NCBI GenBank assembly: GCA_012798435.1
Contig: JAAZNF010000106.1
Coordinates: 19,493-83,492 of the forward strand
DNA length: 64,000 nt
Origin: Myxococcales bacterium
GTDB lineage: Bacteria; Myxococcota; B64-G9
Direction of reading: 5' to 3'
Shown here piece by piece: positions 56,168 to 64,000 of the stretch (within the stretch, counting starts at the first letter, position 1; each line of letters opens with the position of its first letter). The notes under the pieces are model-generated. The model worked only from the letters and a program-made list of their open reading frames with translations, was not told the origin of the DNA and searched no databases. Both the position numbers and the translations under genes were made by a program.

Positions 56168-56931
56168 ACGAGCAAGCGGCGGGGCCTTTCTTTTTTCCGG
56201 GCGGAGATCGCGGGGCGCTCTTGCTGCACGGGTTCTCGGGAACCGCCTTCGAGATGCGCGCGCTGGGCGAGCGCCTGTCCCGCGAGGGGTTCACCGTGTC
56301 CGTGCCGCTGCTGCCCGGCCACGGCACCGACCCCCGGGACCTGCTGGAGCGGACGCCGGACGACTTCCTGGCCGCGGCCGAGCGGGCGCACCGCGCGCTT
56401 TCCGAACGCTGCCGCGCCACCGCGGTGGTGGGGTTTTCACTGGGAGCCTTCCTGGCGCTCGAGCTTGCCGCCGGCGCGCCGGAGCGGGTGCGGGCGCTGG
56501 CCGTCCTTTCGCCGCCGTACCACCTCTCGGGGAGCCTGGGCATCCTGCTCTGGCTGTATTCCTTCACTCCCATCCGGCGGGTGCTGCCGATGTTCCCCAA
56601 GTTCGCCTCGGACGGGGAGATACGCGATCTTACCTGGCGTGGTCGCGCGCCGGGGTATGGCCGGCTGCCGCTGAAAAAGGCGCGGGAGCTGCGGGATTAC
56701 TTCTTGCGGATGCGGCGCGACCCGCCGCGCGTCGCCTGCCCCGTCCTGCTGGCCCACGGAGTTCACGACGGCGTGGTGCCGGTCTCCGGGGCCCGCGAGC
56801 TGGCCCGTCGGCTCGGCCCCGGCCGGTGCCGCGAGCTCTACCTGCCGCGCAGCGCCCATCTCATTCCGCTGGACCTCGATCGCCATCTTCTGGAAGACCG
56901 GGTGGCGGAGTTTCTCGCACAGGTGCTGTGA
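56164..56931 (+). CDS. Alpha/beta-hydrolase (carboxylesterase / monoacylglycerol-lipase-like)
   Basis: 255 residues; the GTG start overlaps the pilZ stop (GTGA). No signal peptide. The oxyanion loop is LLLHGFSGTAFEMR, the nucleophile is in VVGFSLGAFLALE (GxSxG), the acid Asp in HGVHDGVVPV and the His in PRSAHLIPLD. The length, cap size and LPGHGTDPRDLL block match bacterial carboxylesterases/monoacylglycerol lipases of the Est30 type. The physiological ester is unknown. Two bases separate it from rlmE. Confidence 0.88.
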   Translation: MNEQAAGPFFFPGGDRGALLLHGFSGTAFEMRALGERLSREGFTVSVPLLPGHGTDPRDLLERTPDDFLAAAERAHRALSERCRATAVVGFSLGAFLALELAAGAPERVRALAVLSPPYHLSGSLGILLWLYSFTPIRRVLPMFPKFASDGEIRDLTWRGRAPGYGRLPLKKARELRDYFLRMRRDPPRVACPVLLAHGVHDGVVPVSGARELARRLGPGRCRELYLPRSAHLIPLDLDRHLLEDRVAEFLAQVL

Positions 56932-56932
56932 C

Positions 56933-57541
56933 ATGGCCTACCGCCGCAAGGACCGGTTCTACCGGCAGGCCAAGCAGGAGGGCTTCCGCTCTCGCGCGGC
57001 CTACAAGCTTCAGGAGCTCGCTCGCCGCCTGCGCCTGTTTTCACCGGGCCAGCGGGTGGTGGACCTGGGCTGCGCCCCGGGGGGCTGGCTCCAGGTGGCG
57101 GCGCGGGCCGTGGGCGGCAAGGGCCGGGTCATCGGGATCGATATCGAGGAGGTGACGCCGCTCGGGTTTCCGCAGGTGCAAGTGCTGCGCATGGACATCT
57201 TCGACCCGGCCACGCCGGGAAGGCTGCGGGAGCTGCTGGGCGGCCTGCCCGATGTCGTGCTCTCGGACATGGCGCCCCACACCTGCGGAGATCACGATGC
57301 CGATCACGCCCGCAGCGTGGAGCTGGTGGCGGCGGCGGGCCGGCTGGCGGCCGAGCTGCTTCGCCCGGGCGGCTGGTTCGTGGCCAAGGTGTTCGACGGC
57401 GGCGCGCTTTCCGACCTCCTGCGCGAGCTGGCCGCGTCCTTCGATGATGTGCGGCGCCTTCGCCCGGAGGCTACCCGCGACGGCTCGCGAGAACTTTACC
57501 TTTCCGGCCGCCGGAAAGGCGGCAAAGGGGGCCGCGCATGA
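56933..57541 (+). CDS. rlmE: 23S rRNA (uridine-2'-O)-methyltransferase
   Basis: FtsJ/RlmE family, which methylates the 2'-O of U2552 in the A-loop during late 50S assembly. 202 residues, the standard length. RSRAAYKLQELARR supplies the first catalytic Lys. The AdoMet site is VVDLGCAPGGWLQVA, then Asp in VLSDMAPHTCGDHDADHARS, Lys in FVAKVFDGG and Glu in SRELYLSGR, which completes the K-D-K-E tetrad. It starts just after the hydrolase stop and overlaps the next gene by 4 bp. Confidence 0.94.
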   Translation: MAYRRKDRFYRQAKQEGFRSRAAYKLQELARRLRLFSPGQRVVDLGCAPGGWLQVAARAVGGKGRVIGIDIEEVTPLGFPQVQVLRMDIFDPATPGRLRELLGGLPDVVLSDMAPHTCGDHDADHARSVELVAAAGRLAAELLRPGGWFVAKVFDGGALSDLLRELAASFDDVRRLRPEATRDGSRELYLSGRRKGGKGGRA

Positions 57542-59031
57542 GCCCGGCGCGCCTCATCCTGGCCCGGCGGGTCTTGCCGGTGACATCGCCACCGCTGTCT
57601 GACGCCGGGGTTCTTTTGCAGGACGGGCGCGTGGCCGCCCTCGGCCCGGCCGAAGCGCTACGGCGGGAACACCCGGAGGCCGCCGTCACCGACCTCGGGG
57701 AGGGGGTGCTGCTTCCGGCGTTCGTGGACGCCCACGTGCACCTGTTCGAGCTGGTGCGTTTGCGCTCCGGCGTCGATTTGACCGCGGCTCGCTCCGCCGA
57801 ACCGGTCGCGGAGCTCCTGCTGACCGGCCGTCCCATGGCGGGCTGGCGGTTGGGGACGGGACTGGATCGGAACCGCTTTTCCGGGTTCGGCGAGGCGCCG
57901 CGGGCCTTCCTGGACCGGGTGAGCCCCAAGCTTCCGCTGGTGGTGCTCAGCCGTGACCTGCACACGCTGTGGGCGAACTCCCCGGCGCTGGCGGCGGCGG
58001 GCGTGGATTCGGAGAGCGGCGAGCTCACCGAAGGCAACACCTTGCCGCTGCGGAGGAAGATCCCCGCTCCCCAGGGAGAAGAATGGGCGCGCTCCTTCGC
58101 CCTGGCAGTGCGGGACCTGCACCGGGCGGGGATCGCCCGGGTCGGGGACTTCAGCGGTCTTCTGCTCCACCGGCGCTTGCTCGCCGCCCAGGAAGATCGG
58201 GCCCTGCCGCTCAGGGTGACCACGTCCTTCCACCTCGACGAACGGGAGGAGGCGAAACGGATCGGCTTTCGCTCTAGTCGCATCTTCGGCCGGGTGACCT
58301 GCGGCTACCTCAAGCTCTTCGCCGACGGGTCGCTGGGCTCGCGGACCGCCTGGATGAAGAGGCCCTACCGGGGGACGAATGGCGCCGGAGTGACGAACTT
58401 CGACACGGAGACGCTGCGCGCCCTGGTGGAGGGCTCGCACACCGAAGGGGCGCGCGTCGCCCTGCACGCCATCGGCGACGCGGCGGTGCGCCAGGCGGCC
58501 GTCGTGTTGTCGAGAGAGGATCGCGTCGAGCATGCGCAGCACATCCAGGCCGAGGACATTCCGCTGCTTTCGCGAGCCGGCTGCTTGTGCTGTATGAACC
58601 CGCAGCACATCGAGCTGGACTGGCGCGCGGCGGCGGAGGTCCTGGAGGGTCGAGGAGAGGGGGCGTACGCCCTCTCGAGCCTGCGCCGGGCCGGTGTCCC
58701 GCTCGCCTTTGGAAGCGACGCCCCGGTGGCGCCGGCCGACCCGTTGCGCGCCATGGCCTGGGCCGCGCGGCGGCAGGGGCCCGACGGTGTGCCCGAGGGC
58801 GGGTTCTTTCCCGGCGAGCGTCTCGATCGAGAGAGCTGTCTTCTCGCGGCCACCCTGTACGGTGCGCGAGCGGCACTCACGGACTACGAGGGCTGGATCG
58901 GGGTGGGGTCCTGCGCGGATCTCGTGTCTTTGACGGCCGATCCGGTGAGGTCGCCCGACGAGGACCTCTTTTCTGTGAGGGTAGCGAGGTTGTGGATCGG
59001 GGGGGAAGAGCAGCCGCTGGACGGAGTCTGA
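57538..59031 (+). CDS. Metal-dependent amidohydrolase (YtcJ-like, amidohydrolase 3)
   Basis: 497 residues. The ATG overlaps the rlmE stop (ATGA). The metal-binding sequence FVDAHVHLFEL (HxH) lies at about residue 65. KLFADGSLGSRTAWM, ALHAIGDAA, RVEHAQHI and the late Asp in AFGSDAPVAPADPL complete the TIM-barrel site. The N- and C-terminal strands form the small beta-sandwich typical of urease-superfamily enzymes. Substrates of YtcJ relatives are mostly unknown amides. Last gene of the operon; no hairpin with a T-tract follows. Confidence 0.88.
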   Translation: MSPARLILARRVLPVTSPPLSDAGVLLQDGRVAALGPAEALRREHPEAAVTDLGEGVLLPAFVDAHVHLFELVRLRSGVDLTAARSAEPVAELLLTGRPMAGWRLGTGLDRNRFSGFGEAPRAFLDRVSPKLPLVVLSRDLHTLWANSPALAAAGVDSESGELTEGNTLPLRRKIPAPQGEEWARSFALAVRDLHRAGIARVGDFSGLLLHRRLLAAQEDRALPLRVTTSFHLDEREEAKRIGFRSSRIFGRVTCGYLKLFADGSLGSRTAWMKRPYRGTNGAGVTNFDTETLRALVEGSHTEGARVALHAIGDAAVRQAAVVLSREDRVEHAQHIQAEDIPLLSRAGCLCCMNPQHIELDWRAAAEVLEGRGEGAYALSSLRRAGVPLAFGSDAPVAPADPLRAMAWAARRQGPDGVPEGGFFPGERLDRESCLLAATLYGARAALTDYEGWIGVGSCADLVSLTADPVRSPDEDLFSVRVARLWIGGEEQPLDGV

Positions 59032-59213
59032 CCGGTAATCCCAATTACCACTCCCGGAAAAATATTCATCTATTTGAAAAATCTATTTTTTTCTGAAATG
59101 GCGGTCCGGGGTGGGTGTGACAGACTGTAACATTACAGCGAGTTTGCTGGAAAATCCGCCAGTTTTTTTATAGCAATTTCAATATGTTGGTTGGTCAAGC
59201 CGGCCTGATTCTC
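59032..59213. other. AT-rich upstream region with palindrome, likely enhancer region of the pilin-lysozyme gene
   Basis: About 180 bp with long A/T tracts in otherwise GC-rich DNA and no gene. It contains the 14 bp near-palindrome CTGTAACATTACAG at 59125-59138, about 76-89 bp upstream of the -24 element. This is where activators of sigma-54 promoters usually bind. The A/T tracts between palindrome and promoter would permit DNA bending. Confidence 0.5.
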
Positions 59214-59228
59214 TGGCACACAAATTGC
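59214..59228 (+). promoter_or_regulatory. Sigma-54 (RpoN) promoter of the pilin-lysozyme gene
   Basis: TGGCAC-ACAAA-TTGC matches the -24/-12 consensus at all defined positions of TGGCAC-N5-TTGC. The predicted start is near 59240, 25 nt before the ATG. Confidence 0.82.
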
Positions 59229-59264
59229 GAAAAGTGAGCGGTGGAGCCTGAAAGGAAGGCCGCC

Positions 59265-60362
59265 ATGACAAAGAAAATGTCGACCAGGAAAGGCCAGTCC
59301 GGAGCAGCCAAGACCGAGTACATCATCATGGTACTCCTGATAGCGGTGACCAGCATCTCTGCGGTGAGCCTGTTTGGCGACAACATCCGGGCTCTCTTTG
59401 GAAGCGCCGACAACGCCCTGGCCGGCGACGAGGGTGCCACGCCGGCCACCAAAACCGCGCGAAGCCTGGTCCGCCAGAGTTCCGCGGTGGCGGATGCGTC
59501 CAAGGCGAGCTCGTCCAGCAAGAGTTCTTCGCTCGGAAGCTCAAAGAGCGCCATCTCTTCATCGGGGTCTTCTTCTCGCGGGTCCGCGGTTCCCAACACC
59601 CCGTCTTACCAGGCGAAACAAGGGGGACAGGCCCCGGCTTCGGGATCGTCCTCCGGGTCTGGCTCCTCCGAAAAGAGCCTGAGCGCCATGGCAAAGGCGC
59701 CGGCCGCCCCGGCCGGTTCGTCGAGCAAGGCCGCCAGCGCTGATGCCAAGGGCGAAACCCGCGCTCTCAGCGCGGCAGCCCCCAAGGCCGCCACCTCGAG
59801 CTCCAAAAGCGCTACCGCTGCGGCGGGCACGGGCCAGAAAGGCAATCCCAACGCCGGCGCTCACGTGAGCGAGGCGGGTCTGCGCCACCTCATGCGCTCG
59901 GAGGGTTTCAGGAACAAGGCGTACAAGGACGTGGCCGGCTACCCCACCATCGGGGTGGGCCACCTGCTGACCAGCCAGGAGAAGCGTACCGGCACCATCG
60001 TCATCAACGGCCGGGCGGTGAGCTACAAGAATGGCCTCACCGACGAGCAGGTGAAGGATCTGCTCGCCCAGGACGTGAAAAAGTACGAGAAGGTCGTCAG
60101 CGACTCGGTCAAGGTGCCGCTCACCCAGGGCCAGTTCGACGCGCTGGTGTCCTTCAGCTACAACGTCGGCCCCAACGCCTTCAAGAAGAGCAACCTGCTG
60201 CGCGTGCTCAACCAGGGCAAGTACAACCAGGTTCCGAACGAGATGCGCAAGTGGGTGAAGGCCGGCGGCCGCACGGTGAAAGGTCTCAAGAACCGTCGCG
60301 AGGCCGAGATCGCCCTGTGGAACAGCGGCTCTTCGCGAGACCTGGTGGCAACGAAGGACTAG
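59265..60362 (+). CDS. Flp-type prepilin fused to GH24 (T4-like) lysozyme
   Basis: 365 residues; the ATG follows AAAGGAAGG. The N-terminus MTKKMSTRKGQSGAAKTEY, continuing IIMVLLIAVTSISAVSLFG, matches a Flp/Tad prepilin. It has a short basic leader, Gly13 as cleavage site, Glu and Tyr at mature positions 5 and 6, and one hydrophobic helix. Residues about 60-200 are a Ser/Ala/Gly-rich linker. Residues 205-355 are a phage-type lysozyme. Glu213, Asp222 and Thr228 reproduce the +9/+15 spacing of T4 lysozyme's Glu11-Asp20-Thr26, followed by GVGHLLT, FDALVSFSYNVGP and NRREAEIALW. It should hydrolyse peptidoglycan while anchored in, or assembled into, a pilus. Sigma-54 promoter upstream. No other Tad genes are in the window. 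Confidence 0.88.
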   Translation: MTKKMSTRKGQSGAAKTEYIIMVLLIAVTSISAVSLFGDNIRALFGSADNALAGDEGATPATKTARSLVRQSSAVADASKASSSSKSSSLGSSKSAISSSGSSSRGSAVPNTPSYQAKQGGQAPASGSSSGSGSSEKSLSAMAKAPAAPAGSSSKAASADAKGETRALSAAAPKAATSSSKSATAAAGTGQKGNPNAGAHVSEAGLRHLMRSEGFRNKAYKDVAGYPTIGVGHLLTSQEKRTGTIVINGRAVSYKNGLTDEQVKDLLAQDVKKYEKVVSDSVKVPLTQGQFDALVSFSYNVGPNAFKKSNLLRVLNQGKYNQVPNEMRKWVKAGGRTVKGLKNRREAEIALWNSGSSRDLVATKD

Positions 60363-60369
60363 CGGAAAG

Positions 60370-60400
60370 TTGATCGGTTTTCGATTCTGCGGAATACAAT
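60370..60400 (+). promoter_or_regulatory. Candidate sigma-70 promoter of the following lipoprotein gene
   Basis: TTGATC and TACAAT (5 of 6), 19 bp apart, which is longer than ideal. The -10 lies 40 bp before the ATG. Confidence 0.35.
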
Positions 60401-60440
60401 CATTGCCAAGGCGCGGGAGAGCTCATTTCGAGGTCCGAGC

Positions 60441-61502
60441 ATGCGTACACTCATCGCCATCCTGTTCGCGGTCGGTCTTGCCGCTTGCGAATCCGAACCA
60501 ACCGCTCCTCCGCAGCCGCAAGGCTTGCCGAAGGCGCCACAGCGTCTCTCCGATGTTCCCCGCAACGCTAGCTCGGCCCCGGCCGAGCCCGCCGCGCCCG
60601 ATCCGGAGAAGGAGAAGCAGCTCGAGCGCGAGCGCGTATGCCGGGAGACGTGCCAGAAGATCGAGCTGTGCCAGGTGCGGTTCTTCGAAAACGGCGACGA
60701 GTGCCTCAAGGCCTGCCTCGAGTCGAAGCCTGACGACGAGGCCGAGACCGCGCGCTGCTTGTTCGACGCCAAGAACTGCTTTCGCATGTGGAAGTGCGAG
60801 CAGGGAGAGGAGCCGCGCGCGCCGGCCGAGGCCCGCTCGCCCGCCGAGGCCTTCATGGACAAGCTGTGCCCGCCGGCCCCGGGCGAGCCCGAGAACCTCC
60901 TCGAGATCAAGCAGAACGAGAAGCGCCGCGCCGATTGCCTGGAAGGCAAGCTCAAGCCGCTGTGGCAGCGGGCCGAAAAGAACTCCTCGAAGCAGGCCCG
61001 CGCCGAGTGGAAGTCTCTGCGCGACAAATTCACGCGCTTCGCCGAAATCGGCTGCCGGCTGGCCGAGGAGGTGAAGTGGTTCGACCCGGAGACGCTGCGG
61101 TGGAGCAGTGGTGCCGAGCTGGGCCTGGAGTACGTGGGCTGCCGCCAGACGGTGTTCGGCTACCAGGCCTTCCTGCTGGACCGGATGCTGGCCGGCGACC
61201 GCAAGGCCTTCTGGGATCTCTCCGAGCTTCGCAACCTGGTGGGAAACGGCAGCCAGACCTTCTGGACCGACGTGAGCCTCGAACTCGGCCGCGCCGTCGA
61301 GCCCCCCAAGCCGGCAGCGGACGACGCCGAGCAGCCGGACCCGGGGCGCACCGCCAAGTTCAAGAAGCTGCTCGCCGAGCTGCCGTCGCTCGTCGCCGAC
61401 CTGGGCATGCAGCAGTGTCGCCTGCTGCCGGAGCCGCCCGGCGGCTGCGACCACAAGCTCGCCACCTGGTACTACGGCACCATCTCGCCCCCCGGCCGCT
61501 GA
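60441..61502 (+). CDS. Lipoprotein with N-terminal Cys cluster, function unknown
   Basis: Not recognised. 353 residues; lipobox LAAC in MRTLIAILFAVGLAACESE. A Pro-rich linker (20-60) leads to a charged helix and a six- to eight-Cys helical module (VCRETCQKIELCQVRF, ECLKACLESK, ARCLFDAKNCFRMWKCE). Such modules recur in myxobacterial lipoproteins. The remaining 230 residues are mostly helical with scattered Cys and Trp (LYVGCRQ-like region, LGMQQCRLLPEPPGGCDH). It follows the pilin-lysozyme gene by 78 bp but seems to have its own promoter, so a functional link is possible, not shown. Confidence 0.75.
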   Translation: MRTLIAILFAVGLAACESEPTAPPQPQGLPKAPQRLSDVPRNASSAPAEPAAPDPEKEKQLERERVCRETCQKIELCQVRFFENGDECLKACLESKPDDEAETARCLFDAKNCFRMWKCEQGEEPRAPAEARSPAEAFMDKLCPPAPGEPENLLEIKQNEKRRADCLEGKLKPLWQRAEKNSSKQARAEWKSLRDKFTRFAEIGCRLAEEVKWFDPETLRWSSGAELGLEYVGCRQTVFGYQAFLLDRMLAGDRKAFWDLSELRNLVGNGSQTFWTDVSLELGRAVEPPKPAADDAEQPDPGRTAKFKKLLAELPSLVADLGMQQCRLLPEPPGGCDHKLATWYYGTISPPGR

Positions 61503-61535
61503 GTGTGAATCCTGTCAGATGGTTCAATCGAGGTC

Positions 61536-61612
61536 GCCTCCGCCCGATCTGGCTGTCAAGGGTCTTCGATCGCTCCGCGACTCGCTGCGCCCGCCCTTGA
61601 CAGCGATCGGGC
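61536..61612. repeat. Intergenic repeat, family 2, copy B, with long inverted arms
   Basis: This copy of the element at 1556-1610 continues into a right arm and forms a large imperfect hairpin. GCCCGATC...CTGTCAAGGG pairs with CCCTTGACAG.GATCGGGC across about 31 bp. A second, smaller palindrome follows (GAGGAACATGC / GCATGCTCCTC, 61634-61657). The rest of the 250 bp gap between the lipoprotein and the next, convergent gene shows no gene. Confidence 0.6.
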
Positions 61613-61754
61613 TTCGGCTGGATCCGCTGATATGAGGAACATGCAGGCATGCTCCTCCTGTGCCAGGAAGATCTCACTGTGGTCTCTTCGCTGCCCCTTA
61701 CGCCGTCGATGAAGGCGGAAGGGTGAAAAATGCGCGAACGGGAAAAACTTGAGA

Positions 61755-62297
61755 CTAGGACGCAGCGGGGGGCGGAGTGGACGGGGTGGAGGGCGGCGGG
61801 GTGGGGGACGCGCCGCCGGCGGTGTTGGCGCGGTGCTCGAGGAAGAAGGCCAGCACGTCGGGGTAGGCCTTCATGCGGAACACGGCCTCGATCTCCTGCG
61901 GGGCGAGCTCGGACTCCTCGAACAAGGCGGTGATCTTCTCGATGGCCCGACGCAACCCCTCGCGCTTCTCGGGGGAGGTGGGGACCTTTTCGCCGTCCAG
62001 GTTGGAGTTGAGCTCCTCGGAGTACTCGCCGAACTTCTCCATGGCCTCGCCGAGCCGCATGTCGAGGTACAGCTCGAAGAGCTGCTCCAGCGCCTCGGTG
62101 AGCTTCGGCCGCTTCTGCTCGTAGCAGAAGGCCTCCAGCCGGGCCATGAACTGGTCGAGCGAGGTCTGGCGCGGCACGGCCAGTTTGGCGAGCTCGTTGA
62201 GCCGCAGGATGACCGTGCGCGTGCCGATGGTGCGGATCATGGGCCGGAACATGTCCTGGAACTGCTCGCGGGGAATGCGTTCTTCGATGAGGGCCAT
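61755..62297 (-). CDS. Helical cytoplasmic protein of unknown function
   Basis: Not recognised. 180 residues; the ATG follows AGGAGG, and longer upstream frames lack a ribosome site. No signal or membrane segment. The sequence is almost wholly helical and charged (EQFQDMFRPMIRTIGTRTV, LTEALEQLFELYLDMRLGE, GLRRAIEKITALFEESELA). It ends in a Pro/Thr/Ser-rich tail (TPPPSTPSTPPPAAS). Possibly a regulatory or structural helper. Confidence 0.7.
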   Translation of the reverse strand: MALIEERIPREQFQDMFRPMIRTIGTRTVILRLNELAKLAVPRQTSLDQFMARLEAFCYEQKRPKLTEALEQLFELYLDMRLGEAMEKFGEYSEELNSNLDGEKVPTSPEKREGLRRAIEKITALFEESELAPQEIEAVFRMKAYPDVLAFFLEHRANTAGGASPTPPPSTPSTPPPAAS

Positions 62298-62383
62298 GGG
62301 AGCCTCCTGCCGCGACCGTCGGGCCGCCGCGTCGGAGGCGCTCTTTAGCACGGAACGGATTGCGGCGCAAACCGCCCCGTGCG

Positions 62384-64000
62384 TCAGGGCACGAAGTAGA
62401 TGGAGGACCGGCCGGTGGGTTGGGCCAGCGCGTCCCAGCGGCACTGGATGTCGGTGTAGAGCTGCTGACGCGGTTCATTGGTGACGCCGAAAGTGTAACT
62501 CCCGGGAGTGCCCATCACGTCGTCGAAGGCCCCGATGCCGATGGTCCCGGTCCCGTCGCAGTAGGTGGAGCCGGAGAGCGTGATCTGGTCGAGGTAGATA
62601 TACCGGCCGATCGCGGCGCTCAGGGTGAAACGCAGCCCCAGCGCATTGTTGCGGTTCACCCGGCGGTCCAGCTCCGAAAGATTGACGCAGATGCTGCCGC
62701 AGGTGCCGTTCGGGCCGAAGTCGCCGCCGAAGCTCCAGGCCGTCTGCCAGTTGGCGTCGCCGTTGATCGAGAATTCGGCCAGAACGGAATCCGTGAGCGC
62801 CGTCGCGTTAAAATCTCCAACATAGAAGCAGAGCCGCACGTTCCCGTCCAGCACGGAGGCGTCCACCACGCGGGAAAGGGTGGCCGTGCCGTTCGTCTTG
62901 TAGACGAAGTTCGTGTCCTGGCACTGGTAAGTGGCGTTGGCGTTGCAGCTGGGGCTGCCCGTGACGGCCCAGCCGTTCCAGTCCACCGGGCATCCGGTGA
63001 AGGGCGAGGTCAGGATCGTCTGGGTGTTCGTGGCGCACTGGCTGGGCCAGCCGTGGACCACGATGTTGTCGAGGTACACGATGTGGCCACCGGTCTCGGA
63101 GTGGGCAAGGAAGGTGATCGTCACCGCCGAATTGTTCTCGGCCCAGGAGGGGAGTTGTGCGCAGAGCGGGAACCAGTCGTCGTTGGCGCCCGCGCGAATC
63201 ATGTTGTTCTGGCAGAATATCTGGTCTCCGGGGTGACTGCTGTCCGATGCGTACACCATCAGGGCATCGTTGGCATTGAGGCTCACGCCCGCCATCCAGA
63301 AGCACACCTCGGGAGCCTTGAGGTTGCTGAGGTCGAACTGCTTGAACATGCGCCACTCTTCGACGTTGTTGGTGCTGTTGTTCTGCGCCTTGTCGCAGCG
63401 CATCACCCAGTTGCCGTTGACCTGGATGCACAGGTTGGTGGTGGCGCAGTTGCGATCGCCGGCCTGGGGCGTGCAACTCGCCGCGGAGTCCTTGCAAGCA
63501 TTGACGGTGGACTCCATCTGCCAGCCGTTCATGTCGCAGGCGCTACCAAAGGCATCGTTGAAGGTGGTCACGTCCACGGTGACCATGCCGATCTCGGAGG
63601 TGCAGGAGAGACAGCCACCCTGGTTCGTCATGCCACCCTGCGCGTCCTGGAGGAACAGAGAGCAGGCCGCGTCGTTGGTGTTCTCGAGGTCCACCTGCGC
63701 CGGGCAGGTCACGGTGAGGCTCACCGGGGGCAGGCCGCAGCCCGAGGGCGCGCTGAAGCACTCCGGCTTGCAGATCTGCCCGGCCGTCATGCAGGCCCCG
63801 TCGTCCGGCGTGCCGATGCAGCGCAGGCCGCTGTCGCACATGTCGCCGGTGGTGCAGCCGTACCCGTCGTCGCAGCTCTCCCCGGGGTTCGCGTCGCAGG
63901 TGTCCGGGCTCTCGTGGCACACGTTGTGGCACGGCGGGTTGCCCGCGCACGGATCCCCCGTCCCCACGCACGTCCCGTTCCCGTCGCAGCGGTCGGTCGC
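62384..64000 (-). CDS. Large secreted Cys-rich protein, C-terminal part (5' end outside window)
   Basis: At least 538 residues; the frame is open to the window edge, so the start is not seen. The first visible part repeats a Cys pattern (CDGNGTC, DPCAGNPPCHNVC, DTCDANPGESCDDGYGC, GDMCDSGLRC). This is the same kind of CxGxGxC/DD-rich unit found in myxobacterial surface proteins. About residues 95-525 hold two or three jelly-roll-like domains with alternating aromatic/Asn strands and paired Cys (CFWMAGVSLNAND, IVYLDNIVVHGWP, RYIYLDQITLSGSTYCDG), similar to carbohydrate-binding or MAM-like sandwiches. There is no MYXO-CTERM tail at the end (SSIYFVP). Ligand unknown. Confidence 0.8.
   Translation of the reverse strand, partial: ATDRCDGNGTCVGTGDPCAGNPPCHNVCHESPDTCDANPGESCDDGYGCTTGDMCDSGLRCIGTPDDGACMTAGQICKPECFSAPSGCGLPPVSLTVTCPAQVDLENTNDAACSLFLQDAQGGMTNQGGCLSCTSEIGMVTVDVTTFNDAFGSACDMNGWQMESTVNACKDSAASCTPQAGDRNCATTNLCIQVNGNWVMRCDKAQNNSTNNVEEWRMFKQFDLSNLKAPEVCFWMAGVSLNANDALMVYASDSSHPGDQIFCQNNMIRAGANDDWFPLCAQLPSWAENNSAVTITFLAHSETGGHIVYLDNIVVHGWPSQCATNTQTILTSPFTGCPVDWNGWAVTGSPSCNANATYQCQDTNFVYKTNGTATLSRVVDASVLDGNVRLCFYVGDFNATALTDSVLAEFSINGDANWQTAWSFGGDFGPNGTCGSICVNLSELDRRVNRNNALGLRFTLSAAIGRYIYLDQITLSGSTYCDGTGTIGIGAFDDVMGTPGSYTFGVTNEPRQQLYTDIQCRWDALAQPTGRSSIYFVP

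Overview
This is a high-GC chromosomal segment from a Gram-negative, predatory- or scavenger-type soil bacterium. It is most likely a member of the Myxococcota or a related 'deltaproteobacterial' lineage. The basis is the protein style: many lipoproteins with clear lipoboxes, MopE-like Cys/Asp repeat proteins ending in MYXO-CTERM-type tails (Gly-Cys-Gly-Cys, hydrophobic stretch, Arg cluster), EGF-like modules on secreted enzymes, PilZ proteins, class III cyclases fused to a Ser/Thr kinase, and two good sigma-54 promoters. I see no tRNA, rRNA, CRISPR array, insertion sequence or integrase. Both window edges cut genes (an S41 peptidase on the left, a Cys-rich secreted protein on the right).

Layout. 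1-9 kb: S41 C-terminal processing peptidase, two unknowns, a porin-like outer-membrane protein, acetyl-CoA synthetase (own promoter and terminator), thioredoxin reductase and a tandem-FKBP lipoprotein. 9.3-19 kb: three secreted carbohydrate-active proteins in a row. They are a clan GH-A hydrolase with a CBM9-like domain (its sorting tail is frameshifted away), an EGF-GH57 lipoprotein, and an EGF-CBM48-GH13-EGF-GH15 fusion lipoprotein. 19-25 kb: a tightly packed minus-strand operon (TPM, Tim44-like, TPR, CPA2 antiporter, rRNA methyltransferase). 25-29 kb: VWA lipoprotein, Sel1-repeat protein, MopE-like protein. 29-38 kb: minus-strand operon of two giant DUF3857/transglutaminase paralogues and two membrane proteins. 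38-46 kb: a permuted papain-like protein, a cyclase-kinase-beta-propeller fusion, a TAT-exported TldD with PmbA, and a stand-alone cyclase.

46-53 kb: a sigma-54-driven Cys-rich lipoprotein, a PilZ protein, ornithine aminotransferase, a HAD phosphatase, and a secreted protein resembling glucan water dikinase with lamin-tail domains. 53-59 kb: a hybrid histidine kinase and a four-gene operon of PilZ, alpha/beta hydrolase, RlmE and amidohydrolase. 59-64 kb: a Flp-type pilin fused to a GH24 lysozyme behind a near-perfect sigma-54 promoter, followed by lipoproteins and a secreted Cys-rich protein.

How the genes may work together (inference). The GH57 and GH13-GH15 proteins and the distant dikinase-like protein suggest extracellular or periplasmic alpha-glucan use. 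The GH13-GH15 fusion alone could take starch or glycogen to glucose. Cyclases, a CRP-like site, PilZ proteins and sigma-54 promoters point to heavy second-messenger and developmental regulation. The best candidate for an undescribed system is the pilin-lysozyme fusion, which could place a peptidoglycan hydrolase on a Tad-type pilus.
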